Shown piece by piece: positions 1-5,093 of a stretch of 5,540 nucleotides of DNA; the stretch's first letter is position 1; every line of letters begins with the position of its first letter. Under the pieces are notes generated by a model. That model did no database searches, was not told the DNA's origin, and was given only the letters and a program-made list of their open reading frames with translations. Where the stretch lies: assembly GCA_027297425.1 (NCBI GenBank), contig JAPUIC010000039.1, positions 1 to 5,540 of the forward strand, written 5' to 3'. Source of the DNA: Nitrososphaerota archaeon. GTDB lineage: Archaea; Thermoproteota; Nitrososphaeria; Nitrososphaerales; JAPUIC01. The position numbers and the translations under genes were made by a program.

Positions 1-171
1 TCTATCCAATGCACCCAGGAGGTTCATCAGGGTTGACTTGCCGCTTCCTGAAGGGCCCATGATGCAAGCGAACTCACCAGATTCTATTCTCGCAGTAATG
101 CCGAGTAATGCAGCTGTTGCAAAGCCACCAGTAGAGTATGTCTTTTGAACATCTTCCATGACCACACTCAT
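1..171 (-). CDS. ABC transporter ATP-binding protein, LolD/MacB-like, N-terminal part only
   Basis: The visible 57 residues are the start of an ABC ATPase that continues past the left edge. They show the first beta strands of the nucleotide-binding domain and a complete Walker A, GPSGSGKST, at residues 39-47, followed by LMNLLGALDR. The GPSGSGKSTLMNLLG form is typical of the LolD/MacB/FtsE-type family, whose members energise FtsX-like permeases that move or release lipids, lipoproteins or peptides at the membrane rather than importing solutes. The Q-loop, signature and Walker B motifs are not in the window. The start is taken at ATG 171, with MSVVMEDVQK as the N-terminus; a second in-frame ATG lies four codons later. 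The gene begins 23 bases after the stop of the exported COG1361-like gene, which suggests co-transcription and a shared complex. The substrate cannot be read from this part. Confidence 0.93.
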   Translation of the reverse strand, partial: MSVVMEDVQKTYSTGGFATAALLGITARIESGEFACIMGPSGSGKSTLMNLLGALDR

Positions 172-178
172 GATCTGG

Positions 179-187
179 TCATCCTCT
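179..187 (-). promoter_or_regulatory. Likely ribosome binding site of the ABC ATPase gene
   Basis: On the minus strand AGAGGATGA ends 7 bases before ATG 171. It resembles the archaeal Shine-Dalgarno consensus GGAGGTGA with one mismatch in the middle. It supports ATG 171 over the ATG at 159. Confidence 0.5.
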
Positions 188-194
188 AATTTAC

Positions 195-1955
195 TCAGCT
201 GACTGCTTCGTCAGTATCGTCATCACCGAAATCAAGGTCGTCAGGAGTTGCTTTACTTCTGCGGTAAAGGAACAATCCACCCAAGATACTTGCCAATATT
301 ATTCCAAGGAAGACGCCCAGAGGTCCAAAGTCTCTCGAATCTTCATCTCCAGTAGTCTGAGGACCAGTCGGCGCACCTCCTTCTCGAATAAAGATAGTAA
401 TATCTTCCTCTAGTGTCTGAGTTATCAAGTAATTCGTTTGGAACTCCATGACCAGAGTTATCTGATGCCTTCCTGGCGTTATGTCTGGATTAATTCTAAA
501 GTTTAGGCTGAACGGTAGAGGGGTATTAGGGTCAATCTGCCCTATGTATTGATCGCTGGGAGGCCCCCTACGAACGGCTTGAACGACATCACCACCTCGA
601 AGAGAGATGGAGGTATAGAGTGCAGGTTCATTTCCCTGATTTAGGATTGTTCCACTCAAAGACACATTGGCTCCAGGAAATCCTGCACGCGGTGTCATCG
701 CAGCATCCTGTAGGATCATTGAGATAGCTCCAGTAGTCACCAGACCGAGGTTATGGTTTTCTTGCATAGCTGTTCCAGTGACATCCGTATATCTCAAGGA
801 TAAGACAGCTGTCATAGAGCTCTCTGCAACACTCGGATCTATGGTAATTTCAACGGGGAACAGAACGCTTTCACCAGGACCTATTATTCTAAAGAATTGC
901 TTTTGATTTCCTCCAGTAGGCGAGATGTTGGTAGTTGTACCTGATCCAGTAGTAGCTACGCGCCCAGTAACAATGGAGAGAGTAGCAGTTACCTGGAGGA
1001 GGGGAGCAGATCCTATATTGCTTATCTCGAATGACAGAGGATTCGTGGCACCAATAACGAGAAATCTATCCTCCAAGCTTACTTCTACAAAGCTACGTCC
1101 TGCAAGGAATGCCGTAAAGTTTAGCTGAACGATCTGTTTCGACTTATAGAGTTCGTTTACGAATGAAAGTTTCAGATACATGCCGTAGGGTCCGACATCG
1201 ACATCTTCTGGGATATTGATAACAAAGGTGGCAGTTGTAGCATCCCCAGACTCGAGTTCCGATGATAGATAACTAACAGCGTTACTTCCGCCCGTTTTGC
1301 TAGTAAAATTGTTTGGAAGAATAAGATTTGCACTAAGACCAGAAATGGTGTATGGTGCAGAATTTTGGAGTGTTAGGGACAGAATTGAGGCCCTATCTCC
1401 CGGAGCTGCCAGTTCACCGTTTGAGGTCCCCCACCTGGAATCTGCTACTTGTATAGGCAATCTATCTGAAATCGATATTTGGAACCCAGAAGATATGAAT
1501 TGAGGGGTGCTAGGATCCTGGGTACTGTCTTGCCTGAACCGATAATTAATGCCAACAGGGAATGAGTATGAGCCAGGTGTTGCATCCGGAGAGATATCAA
1601 CTATAACTGTTAATTTTGCGGTTCCTCCAGCTTTTATAACATCCGAAGTAAATCCAACAGCTACTACGTCCTTACTTGGTGTTACAAGTGGTCCACTCAA
1701 GAAGATGCGGGCATCTACTCCCAAAATTTCCCATATTAATTGATTCTTGATTACAAGTGTCAGCGGCGCATTTTTGTCTCCGGGTAGGCCCTCTGTGGGA
1801 CTATTTTCATCTGTACCCCAAAACGCCCGAAGGATACTCACCCCTACATCAGGGAAGGTAGCTTGTTGAGCCGAAACGGGTACCATACTGTTGACGGACC
1901 CTAAAGCCAGTATGGCAATGAGGCTAATAGTTATGACTCGGATAGCTTTAATCAA
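195..1955 (-). CDS. Exported, membrane-anchored COG1361-type protein with four Ig-like domains
   Basis: This 586-residue protein has an N-terminal signal peptide (about 1-29, with a VSA/QQ cleavage-like site), a long extracytoplasmic part, a single helix near the C-terminus (about 544-564, GVFLGIILASILGGLFLY), then RRSK and a short acidic cytoplasmic tail. I count four beta-sandwich units at about 36-140, 168-282, 290-395 and 410-523, each with conserved turns such as PGD or PG and an 'N-x-G/S-x-x-P' type strand. Units 1 and 2 are clearly related: WGT at 46-48 and 175-177, PGD at 58-60 and 185-187. This is the pattern of COG1361/NEW3/CARDB-like proteins. N-glycosylation sequons occur at N216, N279, N343 and N430. 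The start is TTG; an in-frame stop lies 15 codons upstream with no ATG or GTG between. The ABC ATPase follows closely, so it probably serves as the outer subunit of that transporter (inference). Confidence 0.85.
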   Translation of the reverse strand: MIKAIRVITISLIAILALGSVNSMVPVSAQQATFPDVGVSILRAFWGTDENSPTEGLPGDKNAPLTLVIKNQLIWEILGVDARIFLSGPLVTPSKDVVAVGFTSDVIKAGGTAKLTVIVDISPDATPGSYSFPVGINYRFRQDSTQDPSTPQFISSGFQISISDRLPIQVADSRWGTSNGELAAPGDRASILSLTLQNSAPYTISGLSANLILPNNFTSKTGGSNAVSYLSSELESGDATTATFVINIPEDVDVGPYGMYLKLSFVNELYKSKQIVQLNFTAFLAGRSFVEVSLEDRFLVIGATNPLSFEISNIGSAPLLQVTATLSIVTGRVATTGSGTTTNISPTGGNQKQFFRIIGPGESVLFPVEITIDPSVAESSMTAVLSLRYTDVTGTAMQENHNLGLVTTGAISMILQDAAMTPRAGFPGANVSLSGTILNQGNEPALYTSISLRGGDVVQAVRRGPPSDQYIGQIDPNTPLPFSLNFRINPDITPGRHQITLVMEFQTNYLITQTLEEDITIFIREGGAPTGPQTTGDEDSRDFGPLGVFLGIILASILGGLFLYRRSKATPDDLDFGDDDTDEAVS

Positions 1956-1990
1956 GATAAATGCGCCCGACCGCGATAATCTTCTAAAGG

Positions 1991-2000
1991 ATAATTAAAA
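1991..2000 (-). promoter_or_regulatory. Candidate TATA box for the COG1361-like gene
   Basis: The minus strand reads TTTTAATTAT about 40 bases before the TTG start. Transcription about 26 bases downstream would give a leader of roughly 15 bases. No clear Shine-Dalgarno precedes the TTG. Apart from this element I see nothing in the 112-base gap 1956-2067. Confidence 0.33.
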
Positions 2001-2067
2001 CTATGCTCAAGAACCTCTGTATTAACCACGAGAACGAACCAACCTCTTCTATCAATTCAACTTTGAG

Positions 2068-2442
2068 TTATGCCGGAGGTGCAACCTCTTCCTCTTCACC
2101 AGGCTCCGGGAGTCTCGGCGTGATAATGTTCGCAAAGAATACGAGAATAAGGCCGGATACAACTAATCCGTAGCCAGACATTCGAATATTCGGGCTCTGA
2201 TCTGCAGAGCTCGCGGCTGCTGCAGGGGGACCTCCAAATCCACCTCCACCACCTCCTTGACCACCTCTGCCACCACCTCCAAAACCTCCGCCTCCTTGAC
2301 CATCTCTGCCGAAGGAAGACGTTGTTGGTTCAGGTAGTGTGGTACCTGTAAGGGCGGCCTTTGCTTCGGTATCTAGATTTATGAGGATGCCCAGACCTAT
2401 TAGAGATACTATAATCCCGAGAAAAAAGAGCTTTCTGAACAT
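2068..2442 (-). CDS. Small membrane protein with a glycine-rich extracytoplasmic loop
   Basis: I do not recognise a family for this 124-residue protein. It has a hydrophobic N-terminal helix (about 5-21, after MFRK), a polar stretch rich in Thr, Pro and Ser (31-44), a glycine-rich segment with FGG and RGG motifs (45-71), an alanine stretch PPAAAASSA (72-80), a second hydrophobic helix (about 91-107, YGLVVSGLILVFFANII) and an acidic, proline-containing C-terminus with EEEE. The positive-inside rule puts both ends in the cytoplasm and the glycine-rich loop outside; alternatively the first helix is a cleaved signal peptide (AKA/A near 27-30). It lies between a six-helix membrane protein and the exported COG1361-like gene, so an envelope role is plausible. 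A TATA-like element directly upstream suggests its own promoter. The ATG start has no strong Shine-Dalgarno. Confidence 0.72.
   Translation of the reverse strand: MFRKLFFLGIIVSLIGLGILINLDTEAKAALTGTTLPEPTTSSFGRDGQGGGGFGGGGRGGQGGGGGGFGGPPAAAASSADQSPNIRMSGYGLVVSGLILVFFANIITPRLPEPGEEEEVAPPA
2230..2310 (-). repeat. Imperfect tandem repeat coding for the glycine-rich loop
   Basis: Residues 45-57 (GRDGQGGGGFGGG) and 58-71 (GRGGQGGGGGGFGG) are two copies of one unit with two extra glycines in the second. The DNA repeats too: on the plus strand each copy carries a run of CCACCTCC-like elements, CCTCCTTGACCA and CTCTGCC. This points to recent duplication or slippage. Confidence 0.75.
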
Positions 2443-2472
2443 AAATAATACTTCCCGTTTTCTTACTACTCG

Positions 2473-2482
2473 TTATATAAAT
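2473..2482 (-). promoter_or_regulatory. TATA box upstream of the glycine-rich membrane protein gene
   Basis: The minus strand reads ATTTATATAA, a good archaeal TATA element, in the 47-base gap between this gene and the six-helix membrane protein gene. Its centre is about 35 bases before ATG 2442, so a start about 26 bases downstream leaves a leader of about 10 bases. Confidence 0.5.
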
Positions 2483-2489
2483 TATGGTT

Positions 2490-3113
2490 TTAATGATAAA
2501 GAGATAGAGCTTTGTTACTTACTCCGGGGCTTGCGATAATGAATACCCTCGGGAGAAAGATTACGAGTAGAATGCCCGCGACTAGGAAGAGCAATGCGGC
2601 AAGGCTAATTACGATAACCGGTGCACTTGCTCTCCATAATAAGTAAAGAACAAAAGGAGAGGTTACGATCAGTAAGAGGGGAACCACTTCTCTCGAGAGG
2701 TTCTTGAGTTTCGCAATAACCTGTGGTCCAAATGCGAAACTTAGTGCCATGAGCAAGAATGGGAATAATAGACCAAAATTAGCAGAGCCAAAGTTGGCAA
2801 AAATCGAACTAAAGCTGCCTGTAGCAAATGCAAAGAGCAGAAGCCAAACAGCCCAACTTGCTGAGAGTAGTTGAAGCCGTTTTGAGTTCTGACTAAGAAT
2901 ACTGCCTATTGGATCGCTACTTATCGAGATATCAGTAATTACAGCACCTATTACTGCAGTAACGGCAACTCCAAAGAGAATAGGATTGCCAAGCGTACCG
3001 GAGAACACGCTCGTTCCTGAAAATGATAATATTATTGCGTAAATCGAATAGAGAGGGATGGGAAGCAGATAGAGAATAAATGAGATGTCCTCGCCTAGTT
3101 CAGAATTAATCAT
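2490..3113 (-). CDS. Hypothetical integral membrane protein, six predicted helices
   Basis: I do not recognise a family. The 207 residues are dominated by hydrophobic segments at about 11-33, 43-62, 82-100, 112-129, 142-160 and 163-190, giving six likely transmembrane helices. There is no signal peptide and no obvious catalytic or metal-binding motif; the loops are short, with positive clusters at K78-R79 (before helix 3) and around K135-R141 (between helices 4 and 5), and a short tail after residue 192. No Walker or permease signature is visible, so a transporter assignment would be a guess. It begins 42 bases after the trmI stop, probably in the same transcript. The ATG is supported by a strong Shine-Dalgarno (GAGGGT, 7-base spacing) and by an in-frame TAG a few codons upstream. 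Confidence 0.8.
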   Translation of the reverse strand: MINSELGEDISFILYLLPIPLYSIYAIILSFSGTSVFSGTLGNPILFGVAVTAVIGAVITDISISSDPIGSILSQNSKRLQLLSASWAVWLLLFAFATGSFSSIFANFGSANFGLLFPFLLMALSFAFGPQVIAKLKNLSREVVPLLLIVTSPFVLYLLWRASAPVIVISLAALLFLVAGILLVIFLPRVFIIASPGVSNKALSLYH

Positions 3114-3150
3114 AGTTTTTACCCTCAGACTCGCTCTCTAACTCTGCCAT
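3106..3150 (-). other. 14-codon acidic ORF overlapping the start of the six-helix gene
   Basis: ATG 3150 opens a frame reading MAELESESEGKNYD before TAA, overlapping the first codons of the six-helix protein gene in a different frame. It starts 5 bases after the trmI stop. It could be chance, a coupling peptide, or an N-terminus joined by a +1 shift. Nothing confirms that it is translated. Confidence 0.15.
3121..3126 (-). promoter_or_regulatory. Ribosome binding site of the six-helix membrane protein gene
   Basis: The minus strand has GAGGGT ending 7 bases before ATG 3113, one of the best Shine-Dalgarno matches in the window. It fixes the start of the membrane protein. Confidence 0.6.
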
Positions 3151-3155
3151 GATTA

Positions 3156-3941
3156 TCACGGGGACGCCTTCCTTGCAGTCGTGATATAAGCAGTATGACC
3201 TATCATTCTCATTTCTGGTCTCGTCTTGTTGGGTCTGGCCTCGATTCCTCTAACCAATACCTCCATGCTCTCGATGAGCTTAAAATTGTTTCGTACGAGC
3301 TCTACAACAAACTTTTCAAGTTGATTTACAGTTGGTGTAAGAGCTGCAACTCGCCCTCCACCTTTTAGTGCATCCTTCATGGGACTAACCAAAGACCAAG
3401 GATCTCCTACATCTATAATGGCGATATCTGCAGATTTCACATCTAAGCCTTCAGTTGCATCCGCATTCTTCAGGGTTACATACTCAGAGAGCCCGGCCTT
3501 ATCGAGGTTTCTTTTAACTATCGATAGGAATTCTGGACGAATATCATAAGAGTAGACGTGACCTTCTGGCCTTACCATGTTAGCGAGGAACATCGTCATG
3601 GCACCACTTCCTGCTCCAGCTTCCACTACTTTTAAGCCAGGACAGAGCCCTGTCTTAAGAGCAATTAGGCCCATATCCTTAGGGTATGCGATCTGTGTCT
3701 TTCTCTCCGCTTTTAAGATGAGATCATGAATTATCGGCTTTAGAGCCCAGACCTCTTCACCCAAGGTCGATTTCAATTTAGATCCAAACTGTTTCCCGAG
3801 TAGCGACCCTATATCCAATATCCCGACATGAGTATGTAGTAAATTTCCCGAAGTAACCTTAGTTAACCAAGTCTTATCCCTAGACAAAAATACAAGAACT
3901 AGATCACCCTCAGTAATCTTCTCTACACGTAATCTAGGCAC
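3156..3941 (-). CDS. trmI: tRNA (adenine-N1)-methyltransferase TrmI (A58, possibly also A57)
   Basis: The 261-residue protein matches archaeal/bacterial TrmI in length and layout: a small N-terminal beta domain (about 1-75), a linker with the family segment RKTQIAYPKD (80-89), and a Rossmann-like SAM domain. Motif I is VVEAGAGSGA (105-114), the acidic residue binding the ribose is D133 in YSYDIRPEF, and the catalytic motif is IDVGDPW (176-182) with D177. The C-terminal RPEMRMIGHTAYITTAR (241-257) is also typical. TrmI methylates N1 of adenine 58 in the T-loop of tRNA as a tetramer, using S-adenosylmethionine; some archaeal enzymes also act on A57. There is one cysteine only (C100), so the disulfides reported for the Pyrococcus enzyme cannot form. 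The start is GTG 3941; the frame is open back to a TGA 15 codons upstream but has no ATG, GTG or TTG there. No clear Shine-Dalgarno is present. Confidence 0.93.
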   Translation of the reverse strand: MPRLRVEKITEGDLVLVFLSRDKTWLTKVTSGNLLHTHVGILDIGSLLGKQFGSKLKSTLGEEVWALKPIIHDLILKAERKTQIAYPKDMGLIALKTGLCPGLKVVEAGAGSGAMTMFLANMVRPEGHVYSYDIRPEFLSIVKRNLDKAGLSEYVTLKNADATEGLDVKSADIAIIDVGDPWSLVSPMKDALKGGGRVAALTPTVNQLEKFVVELVRNNFKLIESMEVLVRGIEARPNKTRPEMRMIGHTAYITTARKASP

Positions 3942-3976
3942 TACTACTATCTTGATCCTTTCTCTCGATCGGGTAA

Positions 3977-3984
3977 GTAATATT
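3977..3984 (-). promoter_or_regulatory. Candidate TATA box for trmI
   Basis: The minus strand reads AATATTAC centred about 40 bases before the GTG start, which would give a leader of about 14 bases. It is weaker than the palindromic TTTATAAA at 4057-4064, which could also serve trmI with a longer leader of about 90 bases. Confidence 0.3.
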
Positions 3985-4000
3985 CAACATGGTCAAGGTA

Positions 4001-4043
4001 TTGATTCATCGTTAAACTTCCTTCTGATTCCTATGCGAATCAA
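4001..4043. promoter_or_regulatory. Operator-like inverted and direct repeats (TGATTC / GAATCA)
   Basis: TGATTC at 4025-4030 and GAATCA at 4037-4042 form a perfect 6-bp inverted repeat around a 6-base spacer. TTGATTC at 4001-4007 is a further direct copy and pairs over 7 bases with GAATCAA at 4037-4043. The 18-bp dyad lies 14 bases before the palindromic TATA box, a usual place for an archaeal regulator to bind. No regulator is identified; binding is inferred. Confidence 0.4.
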
Positions 4044-4056
4044 ACATCAGGGTTCG

Positions 4057-4064
4057 TTTATAAA
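4057..4064. promoter_or_regulatory. Palindromic TATA box, probably for the rightward unit
   Basis: TTTATAAA is a strong archaeal TATA element that reads the same on both strands. Rightward transcription would start near 4086, leaving a leader of about 45 bases before the small ORF at 4133. Leftward it would start near 4034 for trmI. A second AT-rich element, GGTATAAAC, follows at 4066-4074. Confidence 0.5.
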
Positions 4065-4123
4065 TGGTATAAACACGGATAATCGCTCATACTAGTTTAT
4101 CGAGACCGTGGCTAAATCGGTAA

Positions 4124-4129
4124 GAGGTT
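4124..4129 (+). promoter_or_regulatory. Ribosome binding site of the possible 46-residue small gene
   Basis: GAGGTT ends 3 bases before ATG 4133; its GAGGT core is complementary to the archaeal 16S 3' end, with 4 bases between the core and the ATG. The match is better than at either larger plus-strand gene, which is the main reason to consider the small ORF real. Confidence 0.4.
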
Positions 4130-4132
4130 AAG

Positions 4133-4273
4133 ATGCAGAATGAAGATATGTCATTTGACGAAAGAGGTAGATTAATCAAAAAAGTCTGCAGGTTGTTCTT
4201 AAAATTAAAGTGTAGAGATCACGATAGAGATATATCCACACCATATCAGACATATGACAATGTATCCCGATGA
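4133..4273 (+). CDS. Possible small protein of 46 residues, unknown function
   Basis: The ORF starts at ATG 4133 behind a good Shine-Dalgarno and ends at TGA 4273, overlapping the next gene by 20 bases in another frame. The product has an acidic N-terminus (MQNEDMSFDE), a basic amphipathic stretch (residues 11-28, with KK, R, KLK and two cysteines, C19 and C27, followed by H30), and a polar tail. I recognise no family. The overlap would couple its translation to that of the 106-residue protein, which itself lacks a Shine-Dalgarno. It could instead be an untranslated leader that happens to be open, since 46 codons is short enough for chance. Confidence 0.35.
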   Translation: MQNEDMSFDERGRLIKKVCRLFLKLKCRDHDRDISTPYQTYDNVSR

Positions 4274-4574
4274 AAGGGAGCTTGAATCCAAAGCCGGTCA
4301 ATACATCTACGATTATATCATGACCGAAAGGTTACGAGAATATTTGTTGGAGAAATTCAAGAATAAAGGTAATATGAAGTTTGAGATTCCACTAGGGGAA
4401 GATAGGCAAGGAAATACGATCGTAATGTCAGTAAACATCACCAAGATTAATCCAGAAGCCAGGCGACTAAGTAGAATTCCAACCGGTGAACCCGACCCTA
4501 TTAGTAGAGATCAAACGGACGATTTAGGTCAGGATAAGTCACATGACGATGCGCCTAAGGAAGATGCTACTTGA
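4254..4574 (+). CDS. Hypothetical protein, 106 residues, helical N-terminus and charged tail
   Basis: No family is recognised. Residues 5-38 look like one or two charged helices (ERELESKAGQYIYDYIMTER then LREYLLEKFKNK), 41-64 look like a beta hairpin (MKFEIPLGED, then NTIVMSVNITKI), and 68-106 are polar, acidic and probably disordered (DQTDD, DKSHDD, KEDAT). There is no signal peptide, membrane helix or cysteine, so it is likely cytoplasmic. The chosen start is ATG 4254; the frame is open upstream only to TAA 4206 and holds no earlier start. A second ATG at 4260 is also possible: GATATATC at 4228-4235 sits at TATA distance (about 28 bases) from it, which would give a leaderless message. The next gene follows after 19 bases, so the two are probably co-transcribed. 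Confidence 0.72.
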   Translation: MTMYPDERELESKAGQYIYDYIMTERLREYLLEKFKNKGNMKFEIPLGEDRQGNTIVMSVNITKINPEARRLSRIPTGEPDPISRDQTDDLGQDKSHDDAPKEDAT

Positions 4575-4593
4575 TCGCTACCATGTCCATTAG

Positions 4594-5031
4594 ATGATAG
4601 GATTGGCGAGAGCGCTAATCAATATTCGCGATGGTACCCTCGAACTTGAGGGGAGTGAGGAGTTTGTTGCAAGTCATTTAGATCTAATCAAGGAAGTCAT
4701 GCAAGGATTTTCAAAGTCAAGTATCTCGATGGCAGAAGTGAATCCAGCAAAGGAACGGATAATCTACGAATCAGATCGTAGTTCTAATGTAAAGCCTGAA
4801 CGACGAGAAAAAAAACAGACAGGAGAAGTCAAGCAGATTAGAGAACGGCTTGCGGTGTTGAAGGGGGAAGATTTTTTCAACGCCCCGAAATCGATAAGAG
4901 AAGTTCATATAGAAATGAGAACTAGAATGTGGTACCATATCCCCCAGAATATTCAGTCAGCGTTGAGGGACACTGAATTAGGCATCAAGAGGATTCAGGA
5001 AGGAGACAGATACAAATTTGTTAAGATTTAA
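4594..5031 (+). CDS. Hypothetical protein with probable C-terminal winged-helix-like domain
   Basis: The 145 residues fall into three parts. Residues 6-36 (INIRDGTLELEG, SEEFVASHLDLIKEVM) form a short beta strand plus helix with an 'EGSEEFV' motif that I have seen in uncharacterised archaeal and bacterial proteins. Residues 37-78 are a charged, probably flexible linker. Residues 80-145 look like a winged-helix fold: helix 81-89, then FFNAPKSIREVHIEMRTR (94-111), a likely recognition helix IPQNIQSALRDTE (116-128), and a terminal beta wing (GIKRIQEGDRYKFVKI). Such folds bind DNA or mediate protein contacts; which applies here is unknown. The start is ATG 4594, directly after an in-frame TAG. 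No Shine-Dalgarno is visible, so translation may depend on the preceding gene 19 bases upstream. It has no cysteine, signal peptide or membrane segment. Confidence 0.78.
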   Translation: MIGLARALINIRDGTLELEGSEEFVASHLDLIKEVMQGFSKSSISMAEVNPAKERIIYESDRSSNVKPERREKKQTGEVKQIRERLAVLKGEDFFNAPKSIREVHIEMRTRMWYHIPQNIQSALRDTELGIKRIQEGDRYKFVKI

Positions 5032-5049
5032 CATGTTTAGAGCGAAATA

Positions 5050-5063
5050 CCTCAGTTCTGAGG
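5050..5063. terminator. Short perfect hairpin between convergent genes
   Basis: CCTCAG-TT-CTGAGG is a 6-bp inverted repeat in the 62-base gap between the stops of two converging genes. A second, weaker one (GATAT at 5080-5084, ATATC at 5091-5095) follows. The position suits a two-way transcript end, but there is no T-run on either strand, as archaeal terminators usually have. Confidence 0.28.
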
Positions 5064-5093
5064 CATTAAACTTCATACCGATATAATTCGATA

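Larger units (their letters stand above)
3942..4132. other. Divergent intergenic control region
   Basis: This stretch separates trmI from the rightward unit; without the possible small gene at 4133-4273 the gap reaches 312 bases. It holds candidate promoters for both directions and the repeats listed below. I looked for a tRNA or box C/D RNA on both strands and found no convincing cloverleaf or box pair. A weak 4-bp stem (ACCG at 4105-4108 with CGGT at 4118-4121) lies in the presumed leader of the rightward transcript. Confidence 0.6.

Noticed and set aside
667..1743. Several plus-strand ORFs of 64-79 codons opposite the 586-residue protein
   Set aside because: They lie antisense to a gene with a signal peptide, repeated domains and an anchor helix, have no family likeness and no ribosome binding sites; they are shadows.
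2220..2310. CRISPR-like or satellite repeat, suggested by repeated CCACCTCC
   Set aside because: The repeat is in frame within a coding region and explained by glycine codons; there are no regular spacers.
2339..2539. Plus-strand ORF of 66 codons
   Set aside because: It is antisense to the N-terminus of the glycine-rich protein and the end of the six-helix protein, and its translation looks random.
4045..4130. Possible tRNA or small RNA because of GGTTC at 4051-4055
   Set aside because: No matching T-stem, acceptor stem or anticodon arm could be folded, and a TATA box starts immediately after it.
4583..4597. Start at ATG 4583 for the 145-residue protein
   Set aside because: That ATG is in another frame and meets a TGA after four codons; the real frame has a TAG just before ATG 4594.
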